A stretch of 64,000 nt of DNA from Tardiphaga sp. (GTDB lineage: Bacteria > Pseudomonadota > Alphaproteobacteria > Rhizobiales > Xanthobacteraceae), in the NCBI RefSeq assembly GCF_028290495.1, contig NZ_JAQGJT010000041.1, positions 1 to 64,000 of the forward strand. Direction: 5' to 3'. The position numbers and the translations under genes are program-made. This document shows, piece by piece, positions 11,120 to 19,749 of the stretch; position 1 is the stretch's first letter, and each line of letters begins with the position of its first letter. The notes beneath the pieces are model-generated. The model saw only the letters and a list, made by a program, of their open reading frames with translations. It did no database searches and was not told the DNA's origin.

Positions 11120-12535
11120 TTGACGACGTATATTTCAACGCGGGGGGAAGCCCCCACGCTAGGTTTTTGCGATGTGATGCTGACCGGGCTGGCCCGCGAT
11201 GGCGGGCTTTACGTGCCGCTCGTCTGGCCGCAGCTCTCGCCGGAGGCGATCGCCTCGCTGTTCGGCCGGCCCTATTGGGAAGTCGCGGTCGAGGTGATCC
11301 GTCCGTTCGTTGCCGGCGAGATCTCCGACGAGGATCTCGGCCGCATGGCCTATGAGGCCTATGCCACGTTCCGCCACCCCGCCGTGGTGCCGCTCGACCA
11401 GACCGCGCCGAACCAGTTCGTGCTCGAGCTGTTTCATGGGCCGACGCTGGCGTTCAAGGACGTCGCGATGCAGTTGATCGCGCGGCTGATGGACCATGTA
11501 CTGGCCAAGCGCGCACAGCGCACCACCATCGTGGTCGCCACCTCCGGCGACACCGGCGGCGCCGCGGTCGATGCCTTTGCCAGCCGTGACAGCGTCGATC
11601 TCATCGTGCTGTTTCCGCATGGCAAGATCTCCGACGTGCAGCGTCGAATGATGACAACGACCGGCGCATCGAATGTCCACGCGCTCGCCGTCGAAGGTCA
11701 TTTCGATGACTGCCAGGCGATCGTGAAGGGCCTGTTCAACCATCACGCCTTCCGCGATTCCGTGTCGCTGTCCGGCGTCAACTCGATCAACTGGGCACGC
11801 ATCGTCGCCCAGGTGGTGTACTACTTCACTTCTGCTGTCGCGGTAGGCGCGCCGCATCGCTCGGTGGATTTCACCGTGCCGACCGGCAATTTCGGCGACA
11901 TCTTCGCCGGCTACGTCGCCAAGCGGATGGGCCTGCCGGTGCGCAAGCTGCGTATCGCCGCCAACGTCAACGATATCCTGGCGCGCACGCTGCACACCGG
12001 AATCTATGAAGTTCGCGAAGTGCACGCCACGGCCTCGCCGTCGATGGACATTCAGGTGTCGTCGAACTTCGAGCGGCTGCTGTTTGAAGCCTCCGGCCGC
12101 GACGCCGCTTTGGTGCGCGGGCTGATGGAGTCGCTGAAGCAGTCCGGTCGCTTCGTGTTGCCGGAAGCCCTGCTGACCGCGATCCGTGCCGATTTCGAGG
12201 CCGGCAGCGCCGACGCCGAAGAGACCGATGCGGCGATCCGCGCCGCGTGGCGCGAGACCGGCGACCTCGTCGATCCGCATACCGCGGTGGCCCTTGCGGT
12301 TGCCGATCGCGACACCACCGAGATGCATGTGCCGAACATCGTGCTTTCCACCGCACACGCCGCGAAATTCCCCGATGCGGTGGAAGCGGCCTGTGGCGTG
12401 CGCCCGGCGTTGCCCGTCTATCTCGACGGGCTGATGAGCAAGCCCGAGCATATTACGGTCATGAAGAACGACCAAAGCGACATTGAGCGTTTCGTGCTGT
12501 CGGTCAGCCGTGCCGCGAAACAAGGAGTTTCCTGA
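11120..12535 (+). CDS. thrC: Threonine synthase
   Basis: PLP enzyme converting O-phosphohomoserine to threonine. The 471-residue protein belongs to the long (yeast/E. coli-like) class: MTTYISTRGEAP start, GPTLAFKDVAMQ with the PLP Lys near residue 113, ATSGDTGGAAVDAF for phosphate binding, and the PTGNFGDIFAGY segment. I place the start at a TTG (11120) because GGAGG sits six bases upstream and MTTYISTRG matches family N-termini; an in-frame TTG at 11108 lies upstream of that site. Stop overlaps the next ATG by one base. Confidence 0.95.
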   Translation: MTTYISTRGEAPTLGFCDVMLTGLARDGGLYVPLVWPQLSPEAIASLFGRPYWEVAVEVIRPFVAGEISDEDLGRMAYEAYATFRHPAVVPLDQTAPNQFVLELFHGPTLAFKDVAMQLIARLMDHVLAKRAQRTTIVVATSGDTGGAAVDAFASRDSVDLIVLFPHGKISDVQRRMMTTTGASNVHALAVEGHFDDCQAIVKGLFNHHAFRDSVSLSGVNSINWARIVAQVVYYFTSAVAVGAPHRSVDFTVPTGNFGDIFAGYVAKRMGLPVRKLRIAANVNDILARTLHTGIYEVREVHATASPSMDIQVSSNFERLLFEASGRDAALVRGLMESLKQSGRFVLPEALLTAIRADFEAGSADAEETDAAIRAAWRETGDLVDPHTAVALAVADRDTTEMHVPNIVLSTAHAAKFPDAVEAACGVRPALPVYLDGLMSKPEHITVMKNDQSDIERFVLSVSRAAKQGVS

Positions 12536-13824
12536 TGAGCGTTGAAGTCACCAAGCTGCCCTCGGGCTTGACGGTCATCACCGATACCATGCCGCATCTG
12601 GAAACCGCCGCTTTGGGCGTATGGACCGGCGTCGGCGGCCGCGACGAGAAATCCAACGAGCACGGCATCTCGCATCTGCTCGAGCATATGGCGTTCAAGG
12701 GCACTAGGAAGCGTTCGTCGCGCGAGATCGTCGAGGAGATCGAGGCGGTTGGCGGCGATCTCAACGCCGGCACCTCGACCGAGACGACCGCTTATTATGC
12801 CCGCGTGATGAAGGCCGACGTGCCGCTGGCGCTCGACGTGCTCTCGGACATTCTCGCCAATCCGTCCTTCGTGCCCGACGAGCTGGAGCGCGAGAAGAGC
12901 GTAATCGTGCAGGAGATCGGGGCTGCGCAGGACACGCCGGACGACGTCGTGTTCGAGCATCTCAACGAGCTCTGTTACCCCGATCAGCCGATGGGTCGCT
13001 CGCTGCTCGGCACCGCCAAGACGCTGAAGACGTTCGACCGCGACATGCTGCAGAACTATCTTTCGACGCATTACCGTGGCCCGGAAATGGTGGTCGCCGC
13101 GGCGGGCGCCGTCAGCCATCGCCAGGTGGTGGACGAGGCGTCCGATCGCTTCTCCAGCTTCGCAGGCGTCGCTGCGCCAAAGCCGCAGCCGGCGAAGTTT
13201 GGCAAGGGCGGCTCGCGCGTCGTGCACCGCGAACTGGAGCAGGCGCATCTGACGCTGGCGCTGGAAGGCCTGCCGCAGTCCGATCTCAAGCTGTTCAGCC
13301 TGCAGGTGTTCACCAACATCCTCGGCGGCGGCATGTCCTCGCGGCTGTTCCAGGAAGTGCGCGAGAAGCGCGGTCTGTGCTACTCGATTTACACCTTCCA
13401 TGCGCCGTATAGCGACACCGGCTTCTTCGGGCTTTACACCGGCACCGATCCTGCCGACGCGCCGGAGATGATGGAAGTCATCGTCGACGTCATCAATGAA
13501 TCCGTCGAGACCCTGACCGACGCCGAGATCAACCGCGCCAAGGCGCAGATGAAGGCCGGCCTGCTGATGGCGCTGGAAAGCTGCAGCTCCCGCGCCGAGC
13601 AGCTCGCCCGCCACATGCTGGCCTATGGCCGTCCGCTCACGGTGGAAGAACTGGTCGCCCGGATCGACGACGTCAGCGTCGAATCGACCCGCGACGTCGC
13701 CCGTGGGCTGCTGACGCGCAGCCGCCCGGCGGTGTGTGCGCTGGGTAGCGGCCGCGGGTTGGACACGGCCGTCGCTTTTGCCGAAGGTTTGACCCGCGCC
13801 AAGGATAAAACGCTGCTACACTGA
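12535..13824 (+). CDS. M16 family zinc peptidase (mitochondrial processing peptidase-like)
   Basis: Pitrilysin-family metallopeptidase, 429 residues, close to the alpha-proteobacterial homologues of the mitochondrial processing peptidase beta subunit. The inverted zinc motif HLLEHMAFKG (HxxEH at residues 47-51) is intact, with the downstream Glu in the EIVEEIEAVGGDLNAGT segment. GGGMSSRLFQEVREKRGLCY is the conserved glycine-rich substrate-binding region. Coupled to thrC by a TGATG junction, an arrangement conserved in many alphaproteobacteria although the functional link is unknown. Confidence 0.93.
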   Translation: MSVEVTKLPSGLTVITDTMPHLETAALGVWTGVGGRDEKSNEHGISHLLEHMAFKGTRKRSSREIVEEIEAVGGDLNAGTSTETTAYYARVMKADVPLALDVLSDILANPSFVPDELEREKSVIVQEIGAAQDTPDDVVFEHLNELCYPDQPMGRSLLGTAKTLKTFDRDMLQNYLSTHYRGPEMVVAAAGAVSHRQVVDEASDRFSSFAGVAAPKPQPAKFGKGGSRVVHRELEQAHLTLALEGLPQSDLKLFSLQVFTNILGGGMSSRLFQEVREKRGLCYSIYTFHAPYSDTGFFGLYTGTDPADAPEMMEVIVDVINESVETLTDAEINRAKAQMKAGLLMALESCSSRAEQLARHMLAYGRPLTVEELVARIDDVSVESTRDVARGLLTRSRPAVCALGSGRGLDTAVAFAEGLTRAKDKTLLH

Positions 13825-13857
13825 GCCCGGTTTCGGGGACGATACCGGGGAGCACCT

Positions 13858-14445
13858 ATGGCCCTGTTTCGATTGCCATCGAGCGTCCCCGCGGCGCTGG
13901 CGCCGCGGGGATATGGTTTGCAGTTGCGGGCGCCGGTCATGGCGGACTATCCGCAATGGGCTGATCTACGCGAACACAGTCGCGGCTATCTGACGCCGTG
14001 GGAGCCGATCTGGCCGTCCGACGATCTGACGCGCGCAGGCTTCCGCCGCCGGCTGCGGCGCTACGCCGAGGATGCGGCGGCAGACCGCGCCTATCCCTTC
14101 CTGGTGTTCCGTGAATCCGACGATGTGCTGGTCGGCGGCGTGACGCTGGCCAATGTCCGGCGCGGCATCGTCCAGGCCGGCACCGTTGGCTACTGGGTCG
14201 GCCAGCCTTATGCGCATCAGGGCGTGATGACCGCGGCGCTGCGCGTGCTGCTGCCGACGCTGTTCGGCGAATTGAACCTGCACCGCATCGAGGCCGCCTG
14301 CATCCCGACCAACACGCCTTCCGTGCGGGTGCTGGAGAAATGCGGTTTCACCCGCGAAGGCCTGGCGCGACGCTACCTGTGTATCAACGGCATCTGGCAG
14401 GACCACCTGCTGTACGGCATGCTGCACGAGGATTTCCGGGGGTAG
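13858..14445 (+). CDS. GNAT N-acetyltransferase (RimJ/RimL type)
   Basis: Acetyl-CoA dependent acetyltransferase of 195 residues. The order of motifs is that of RimJ/RimL: LRAPVMADYPQWADLRE at the start, VGYWVGQPYAHQGVMTAALR as the acetyl-CoA-binding motif, then NLHRIEAACIPTNTPSVRVLEKCGF and the end EGLARRYLCINGIWQDHLLYG. In E. coli these proteins acetylate N-termini of ribosomal proteins; the substrate here is not established. GGGGAG lies seven bases before the ATG. Same strand as the M16 gene, 33 bases downstream. Confidence 0.9.
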   Translation: MALFRLPSSVPAALAPRGYGLQLRAPVMADYPQWADLREHSRGYLTPWEPIWPSDDLTRAGFRRRLRRYAEDAAADRAYPFLVFRESDDVLVGGVTLANVRRGIVQAGTVGYWVGQPYAHQGVMTAALRVLLPTLFGELNLHRIEAACIPTNTPSVRVLEKCGFTREGLARRYLCINGIWQDHLLYGMLHEDFRG

Positions 14446-14617
14446 GCCCGCTCCGTACGATCCCGGCGCGGCGGAACGGCGGTTCACGCTGCACTGCGCC
14501 CGGCATATGGCTGTCACGCAATGCCTTGGGTTCGCCGCCATTGCGCTGCTATAAGGCGGCGGTACGGGCTTGGGGAAAGCCCGCGCAAACCACTGGGCTT
14601 CCGGGGATATCGACACT

Positions 14618-15292
14618 ATGCGTAACATCGGTTTGAAGCAGGCGGGGGCGCGCGCCATTCCGCTGCTGGTGCTGGCGGTAGCAGGTTTCACGCTGGCCGG
14701 TTGTGGCGGCGGCAGCATGTTCGGCAGTGGCGGCTCGATCAGCAACGCCACGTCGGCAGTTGGTGACCGGTTCGGCCAGCTGTTCGGCTCCAATTCGCAG
14801 AAGCCGGGCGAGGCGCCGCCTGCGGCGCAGGACGGCGACCTGACCTGCCCCAGCGTCAGCATCCGGCCCGGCGCTTCGACCTATGCCGTGGCGGCGCCCG
14901 GCAAGCAGGCGGTCGGCAACGATCTGCGCTACCAGGCGACCATCACCCGCACCGCGCGCGACTGTAACCTCAACGCCGGCCAGATCACCGTGCGGATCGG
15001 CATCCAGGGCCGCGTCATCGTCGGCCCCTCCGGTGCGCCGGTATCGGTCGATGTGCCACTGCGCGTTGCCGTGGTGCAGGAGGGCGTTAACCCGAAGACC
15101 ATTGCCACCAAGGTGTTTCAGACCACGGTGCAGATCGGCGGCGAGACCAGCGTGCCGTTCAGTCTGGTTGGCGAAGATCTCGTCTATCCCGCGCCAACGG
15201 CGGCCGTCGGTGATACCTACGTGTTCTATATCGGCTTCGATCCCCAAGCACTGAAACCGGAGCCGCGCGCGACCGGACGCAAGAAGCGGTAG
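14618..15292 (+). CDS. Putative lipoprotein, unknown function
   Basis: A 224-residue exported protein with a lipoprotein signal (ARAIPLLVLAVAGFTLAGCGGG, lipobox LAGC near residue 29) followed by a low-complexity Gly/Ser/Asn linker. The rest is beta-rich with LTCPSVSIRPGASTY, RYQATITRTARDCNL and ITVRIGIQGRVIVGPSG; I do not recognise a named domain, although proteins of this look are widespread in the Bradyrhizobium group. The ATG at 14618 is the one that gives a proper signal peptide. Followed by a dispersed repeat and a bidirectional terminator shared with the ATP synthase operon. Confidence 0.8.
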   Translation: MRNIGLKQAGARAIPLLVLAVAGFTLAGCGGGSMFGSGGSISNATSAVGDRFGQLFGSNSQKPGEAPPAAQDGDLTCPSVSIRPGASTYAVAAPGKQAVGNDLRYQATITRTARDCNLNAGQITVRIGIQGRVIVGPSGAPVSVDVPLRVAVVQEGVNPKTIATKVFQTTVQIGGETSVPFSLVGEDLVYPAPTAAVGDTYVFYIGFDPQALKPEPRATGRKKR

Positions 15293-15318
15293 CTCATCTC
15301 TTCTGCGACACCCACCGT

Positions 15319-15421
15319 TGTCATCGCCCGCGAAAGCGGGCGATCCAGTAAACGCAGGTTTTCGTGACAGATCCGAAAGAGCGCCGAATACTGTGGCGCC
15401 CGGTCAGGCCGAGCGATGACA
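15319..15421. repeat. Dispersed palindromic intergenic element
   Basis: About 103 bases bounded by TGTCATCGC and its complement GCGATGACA. The left part contains a perfect GCCCGC-GAAA-GCGGGC tetraloop hairpin. Similar elements beginning TCATCGCCCGC are scattered between genes in Bradyrhizobium-group genomes. Located between two convergent genes. Confidence 0.6.
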
Positions 15422-15466
15422 GAGGAGAGCGTGGCGACGTGCAGCCGCTTTGACGGGGCCAGACAC

Positions 15467-15503
15467 AAAAAAGCCGGCGCGATTTTCATCGTGCCGGCTT
15501 TTT
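15467..15503. terminator. Bidirectional terminator, lipoprotein / atpF
   Basis: Long hairpin AAAAAGCCGGC(G)CGAT / ATCG(T)GCCGGCTTTTT with one mismatch and a short loop. The flanking A and T runs make it a terminator on both strands, serving the plus-strand lipoprotein gene and the minus-strand ATP synthase operon. Confidence 0.9.
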
Positions 15504-15521
15504 GATTGAGGCTTGATACGC

Positions 15522-16010
15522 TCAGTTAAGCTTGGAGCTTACTTCGCCGATACCCTTGAAGATCAGGTCATCGGCGACCGAGCCCTTGACCGACTGCGAC
15601 AGGATCGTGGTCGCGGCGGTCACCGCAGCATCGGCGGCTGCGGCGCGGACGTCGGCCACAGCCTGTGCTTCGGCGAGAGCGATCTTGCTTTCGGCCGTCT
15701 TGGTGCGCCGGGCGACAAAATCTTCCATCTTGGTCTTGGCTTCAGCGGCGATGCGCTCGGCCTCTTCCTTGGCGGAGGTGATGATGTCGGCGGCTTCGCG
15801 CTCTGCCGAAGCATGACGCGCCTTGTAATCCGCGAGCAAGGCGGCCGCTTCGTCGCGCAGGCGGCGGGCGTCGTCGAGCTCCTGCTTGATGCGATCGCTA
15901 CGATGATCGAGCGCCTTCAGGATGGTGCGGTGAATACCGAACCAGCCGAACACGGCCATCAGAATAACGAAAGCAACAGCAACCCAGAATTCTGCTTGCA
16001 AACCGAACAT
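15522..16010 (-). CDS. atpF: ATP synthase Fo subunit b
   Basis: Peripheral stalk subunit b, 162 residues: one N-terminal helix ([18 protein letters not shown]) and a long charged, alanine-rich coiled coil typical of the b dimerisation domain. Three bases separate it from the upstream b' gene. It ends the atpI-B-E-F'-F operon. The F1 genes are not in this window, consistent with the split Fo/F1 arrangement of alphaproteobacteria. Confidence 0.93.
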   Translation of the reverse strand: MFGLQAEFWVAVAFVILMAVFGWFGIHRTILKALDHRSDRIKQELDDARRLRDEAAALLADYKARHASAEREAADIITSAKEEAERIAAEAKTKMEDFVARRTKTAESKIALAEAQAVADVRAAAADAAVTAATTILSQSVKGSVADDLIFKGIGEVSSKLN

Positions 16011-16013
16011 GGG

Positions 16014-16583
16014 TTATCCTTTCAACGAAGCGTCGAGCGCAGCGTTGACCGCGGCCGGTGCCGGGCTGGTGCCCGTCAGCCGTTCGACGATCGCCGAAGC
16101 CGTATCGGCAGCGATGCCGCGAACATTGCCCATCGCGGTAGCGCGGGTGCTGGCGATGGTCTGCTCGGCGGCGGTGAGCCGCGTTGCCAGACTTTCTTCC
16201 AGCTGCGCCTTGGCCTGTTCCTGCTGGGCGTTGAGCTTTTCGCGAACCTCTGCCGCCATCGCCTGCGCCTTGGCGCGGGCATTGGCGAGTTCGGTTTCGT
16301 AAGCCTTCAGCGCAGCGTCGGAATCGGCCTTCAGCTTCGCGGCTTCATTCAGGTCGGTATCGATGACCTGTTGCCGGGACGCAAGGACGCCGCCGACGCG
16401 AGGCAGCGCCAGGCGGGACACGATCAGATAGAGCAGACCGAACGCGATCGCGAACGACACCAGCTGCGAAGCAAAGGTGTTGCTCTCGAACGGCGGGAAC
16501 GACGCCTTGTGCCCACCGTCTGCCGCGGTGTGCGCGGCAGTACCGTGATCGGCGGCTTTGGATTTGCCCTGACCTTCAGCCAC
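16014..16583 (-). CDS. atpF2: ATP synthase Fo subunit b'
   Basis: Second, divergent b-type stalk subunit, 189 residues. Compared with b it has a longer hydrophilic N-terminus ([18 protein letters not shown]) before the helix [19 protein letters not shown], then a charged coiled coil rich in Ala, Glu and Lys. Bacteria that carry both b and b' (photosynthetic and many alphaproteobacteria) use a heterodimeric stalk. It sits between atpE and atpF on the minus strand. Confidence 0.92.
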   Translation of the reverse strand: MAEGQGKSKAADHGTAAHTAADGGHKASFPPFESNTFASQLVSFAIAFGLLYLIVSRLALPRVGGVLASRQQVIDTDLNEAAKLKADSDAALKAYETELANARAKAQAMAAEVREKLNAQQEQAKAQLEESLATRLTAAEQTIASTRATAMGNVRGIAADTASAIVERLTGTSPAPAAVNAALDASLKG

Positions 16584-16646
16584 AGCAGTCTCCTTATCGA
16601 TCGGAGCCGCCCCGAAAATGGAGCGGCATCCGGATCAGTTTCAAGC

Positions 16647-16874
16647 TTAGACGGCGAACAGCAGCAGCAGCGCGATCAGCAGCGAGAAGATGCCGAGCGC
16701 TTCAGTCACGGCGAAACCGAAGATCAGGTTCGCGAACTGGCCCTGGGAAGCCGAGGGGTTGCGCAGCGCGCCGGCGAGGAACTGGCTGAAGATCATGCCG
16801 ACGCCGATGCCGGCGCCGCCCATGCCGAGACAAGCAATGCCAGCGCCGATGTACTTAGCTGCGATGGGATCCAT
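16647..16874 (-). CDS. atpE: ATP synthase Fo subunit c
   Basis: Ring-forming proteolipid of 75 residues: two helices joined by the polar loop [10 protein letters not shown]. The proton-carrying carboxylate is the Glu in [10 protein letters not shown] near residue 59. The glycine-rich [11 protein letters not shown] stretch packs the inner ring helix. No Na-binding signature is apparent, so proton coupling is expected. Lies between atpB and the b' gene. Confidence 0.96.
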   Translation of the reverse strand: MDPIAAKYIGAGIACLGMGGAGIGVGMIFSQFLAGALRNPSASQGQFANLIFGFAVTEALGIFSLLIALLLLFAV

Positions 16875-16937
16875 GGTAAAACTCCTTCTGGGATAGGGAT
16901 AAGTAAGAGAGGTGAGGGGTGATTTCGGCCGGTACGC

Positions 16938-17687
16938 TTAGTGTCCCGGATGAAGAGCGTCGTTGAGATAAATGCAGGTCAGGATCGTGAACACGTAGGC
17001 CTGCAGGAAGGCGACCAGCAGTTCCAGCGCGGTCAGCGCCGTGGTCATCGCCAGCGGCAGCACCGAGCCGAACACGCCGATGGCGCCGAGCGCGCTCAGC
17101 GACGTCACGAAACCCGCAAACACCTTCAGCGTGATGTGGCCGGCCAGCATGTTGGCGAACAGACGAACCGAATGCGACACCGGGCGGGACAGGAACGAGA
17201 TCACCTCGATCACCGTGACCAGCGGCAGGATGTAGATCGGAATGCCGTGCGGCACGAACAGCTTGAAGAAGCCGAAGCCGTTCTTGTAGAGGCCGTAGAG
17301 CAGCACGGTCAGGAACACCATCATCGCCAGCGCCACGGCGACGATCAGATGGCTGGTGACGGTGAAGGTATAGGGAATGATGCCGATCAGGTTGGCCGTC
17401 AGGATGAACATGAACAGCGAGAACACGAAGGGGAAGAACTTCATGCCTTCTTCGCCGATGCTGCTGCGCACCGTATTGGACACGAACTCGAAGGAGAGCT
17501 CGGCGACCGACTGGAAGCGGTTCGGCACCAGGCGGCGACCGGCGCTGCCGGCGAGCATCAGCACCGACACGATGGCGACCGCGCCGAACATGTAAGCCGA
17601 CGAATTGGTGAAGGCGATTTCCTGGCTGCCGATATGGCCCAGGCTGAAGATCTTGTGGATCTCAAATTGATGGATCGGATCGGCCAT
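16938..17687 (-). CDS. atpB: ATP synthase Fo subunit a
   Basis: Static proton channel subunit, 249 residues, several transmembrane helices. The essential Arg is in [12 protein letters not shown], where the surrounding residues match the family. [13 protein letters not shown]-type sequence (here [16 protein letters not shown]) marks the preceding helices. I start at the ATG giving [14 protein letters not shown], the usual alphaproteobacterial N-terminus; an in-frame ATG 51 bases upstream would add a hydrophilic leader without family support. The initiating codon choice is the only uncertainty. Confidence 0.95.
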   Translation of the reverse strand: MADPIHQFEIHKIFSLGHIGSQEIAFTNSSAYMFGAVAIVSVLMLAGSAGRRLVPNRFQSVAELSFEFVSNTVRSSIGEEGMKFFPFVFSLFMFILTANLIGIIPYTFTVTSHLIVAVALAMMVFLTVLLYGLYKNGFGFFKLFVPHGIPIYILPLVTVIEVISFLSRPVSHSVRLFANMLAGHITLKVFAGFVTSLSALGAIGVFGSVLPLAMTTALTALELLVAFLQAYVFTILTCIYLNDALHPGH

Positions 17688-17777
17688 CCACGTCGGTCTT
17701 TCATCTCTGCCGGAACGCCCGGCATCTTTGCCGGACAACCCGGCGATCTCTCTAACGCTTGCGCGAACGCGCGAATC

Positions 17778-18149
17778 TTATGGCGTTCGTCCGACGCCGG
17801 CCGAGCGCATCACGTTGATCACGCCGGCGACAAAGCCGAGCAGCATGAACACGATCAGCCCCCACGGAGATGTCGACAGCAAACGATCGAAGGTCCAGCC
17901 CAGAATCGTTCCGACGACAACACCCGCGACCAGTTCCGAGGAAAGCCGGAGACCCACTGCCATTGCCGAAGCTCTGGCCTGCGCGTTTCCGCTTCCGGTT
18001 TCGGATTGGTCAGTCTGGAACTTGCGGTCATCCCGAATTTTGGACAACTTTTGATCCAGGCTTCCGAGCCTTGCGGACAATGCGGCCTCATCGGGAGCAG
18101 GTTGCCCATTTCCATCCTTGCCATCATTGTTTTGTGTGCCGTCGGCCAT
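17778..18149 (-). CDS. atpI: ATP synthase protein I
   Basis: First gene of the Fo operon, 123 residues. The N-terminal half is hydrophilic and charged (SARLGSLDQKLSKIRDD); the C-terminal half has two helices (ELVAGVVVGTILGWTFDRLL and GLIVFMLLGFVAGVINVMR) as in the AtpI/UncI family, which assists c-ring assembly or Mg uptake but is not part of the mature complex. Start at ATG 18149 (MADGTQN) with CGAGAG just upstream; a longer version from 18200 is possible. Confidence 0.9.
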   Translation of the reverse strand: MADGTQNNDGKDGNGQPAPDEAALSARLGSLDQKLSKIRDDRKFQTDQSETGSGNAQARASAMAVGLRLSSELVAGVVVGTILGWTFDRLLSTSPWGLIVFMLLGFVAGVINVMRSAGVGRTP

Positions 18150-18422
18150 GCTCTCGACACCCAAAAAACGCTGCAAATGCTGGAAATAACGCCCCGTCAC
18201 CCTTTAAAGCCGGGCGGACCATACTTAGCGCGTGTTGCCAAGTCAAGATTAGCTGATCGCCCGTTAGAGCATTGATTCATTTGATTTTATTGGGAAAATT
18301 CAGTTCCGGGCTGCGCGCGATCGCCGCAGCGCACTGTTGAGTTTCCAGGGTACCTCCCTTGCGTGGCGCGGGTGGCTCTGTTGGAGTGCGGCGGCTTTCC
18401 CGCCATGCCGACCGGAGCGTCT

Positions 18423-19046
18423 ATGCCGCAATCTATCGACTATTATTTTTCGCTGCCCTCGCCTTGGGCCTATATCGGCCATAAGCTTTTCCAGGATCTG
18501 GTAACTGCCTATAATCTCAAGGTGAATTACAAGCCGGTGATGCTCGGCGAGCTGTTTTCGGAAACCGGCGGCCTGCCGCTAGGCAAGCGTCATCCGGTGC
18601 GGCAACGTTATCGCATGGTCGAATTGCAGCGCTGGCGCGCCAAACGCGGGCTGGACTTCCACTTGCAGCCGAAACACTGGCCGTTCGACCCCCGGCTGCC
18701 GGATGGCGTCGTCGTCGCCGCGATCGAGGCCGGCTTTGATCCGGACGCCCTGTTGCGCCGCGCCTTTGCGGCCGTGTGGGAGGGGCAGCTCGACCTCAGC
18801 GACACCAAGGTGCTGGCCAAGCTGGCAGACGATTCGGGACTGCCCGGCAGCGAGCTCGTGGAGCGCGCCGCGTCGGCCGAAATCGCCGCTATCTACGAGC
18901 AGAACCAGCGCGATGCGCAGGCCGCCGACGTGTTCGGCTCGCCGGCCTACGTGCTGAACGGTGAGGTGTTCTGGGGCCAGGACCGGATCGAATTGCTGGC
19001 GGATGCGTTGAAGTCGCAGCGCAAGCCCTACACATCTCAGGTCTAG
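18423..19046 (+). CDS. 2-hydroxychromene-2-carboxylate isomerase / DsbA-like protein
   Basis: Thioredoxin-fold protein of the DsbA/HCCA isomerase/kappa-GST group, 207 residues. YYFSLPSPWAYIGHKLF at the N-terminus has Ser in the position of the DsbA active Cys, which is the feature of glutathione-dependent HCCA isomerases; FGSPAYVLNGEVFWGQDRIELL near the C-terminus is the cis-Pro and C-terminal helix signature. Family members act in naphthalene-type degradation, but many are of unknown substrate, and no catabolic neighbours are seen. ATG at 18423 chosen over an upstream in-frame codon at 18363. Confidence 0.85.
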   Translation: MPQSIDYYFSLPSPWAYIGHKLFQDLVTAYNLKVNYKPVMLGELFSETGGLPLGKRHPVRQRYRMVELQRWRAKRGLDFHLQPKHWPFDPRLPDGVVVAAIEAGFDPDALLRRAFAAVWEGQLDLSDTKVLAKLADDSGLPGSELVERAASAEIAAIYEQNQRDAQAADVFGSPAYVLNGEVFWGQDRIELLADALKSQRKPYTSQV

Positions 19047-19103
19047 CTAGTCGAGGCTCCGGCGAACCGGAGCCGAACCGGAGGCGAACCGCGGAGCGTG
19101 GCC

Positions 19104-19607
19104 ATGAAAATCGTCGTCGCGTCTTTTGCCGGCTTCATCATGATCGGCAGCGCCTCACTATCTGGGGCGCTGGCGCAAACGCTGCCGGAGATCGAGCGCG
19201 GCCGCTATTCGCTGTCTCCGATCGCCGACGGTGTGGTCCGGCTCGATACCCGAACCGGCGCCGTCTCGACGTGCTCGGATAAAGGCGACGGCTGGGCGTG
19301 CACCATCATCCCGGATGAGCGCGCCGCCTATGACGCCGAGATCGGCCGGCTGCAAAGCCAGAAGGATGCGCTGAAAGCCGAACTGGCACAGCGCGAATCG
19401 TCTGCGGCCGGCAAAGCCGGCAAGACTGACGAGGCGCTGCCGAAACAGGATTCGCTCAAGCCCAAAGCGGAAGCCGAACGCAAAATCGAAATTCCGCTGC
19501 CCAGCGACCGCGACATCGATCGTGTGATGAGCTTTGTCGAAAACGCCTGGCGCAAACTGGTCGACATCGCCAACCGCATGCAGCGCGACGCCAGCGGCAA
19601 GATTTGA
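19104..19607 (+). CDS. Exported coiled-coil protein, unknown function
   Basis: A 167-residue protein with a clear signal peptide (MKIVVASFAGFIMIGSASLSGALAQ). The mature part has a short beta-rich start (GRYSLSPIADGVVRLDTRTGAVSTCSD, with a CxxxxxxxxC pair) then a charged segment predicted to be coiled coil (AYDAEIGRLQSQKDALKAELAQRE). I do not recognise it by name; the pattern of D-T-R-T-G-A-V-x-x-C recurs in alphaproteobacterial exported proteins. A GTG two codons upstream (19098) is an alternative start. Confidence 0.75.
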   Translation: MKIVVASFAGFIMIGSASLSGALAQTLPEIERGRYSLSPIADGVVRLDTRTGAVSTCSDKGDGWACTIIPDERAAYDAEIGRLQSQKDALKAELAQRESSAAGKAGKTDEALPKQDSLKPKAEAERKIEIPLPSDRDIDRVMSFVENAWRKLVDIANRMQRDASGKI

Positions 19608-19696
19608 CGACTATTGCTGTCGTCCCCGACAAGTGAGCGTCTGCGAACGCAGATCCAGTATCGCCGCAGGCTGCAGCACTCCAGAAACATCCCGCC

Positions 19697-19731
19697 AACA
19701 AAAAACCGGCCGCGGATTGCTCCGCGGCCGG
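19697..19731 (-). terminator. Intrinsic terminator of the MFS gene
   Basis: CCGGCCGCGGA / TCCGCGGCCGG stem of 11 pairs with a four-base loop; on the minus strand it is followed by six T. It lies about 20 bases after the MFS stop. Confidence 0.88.
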
Positions 19732-19749
19732 CTTCTTGAATGCGCGAGG

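Noticed and set aside
15522-18149. Missing F1 genes as a deletion in the ATP synthase operon
   Set aside because: Alphaproteobacteria normally keep Fo and F1 genes at separate loci.
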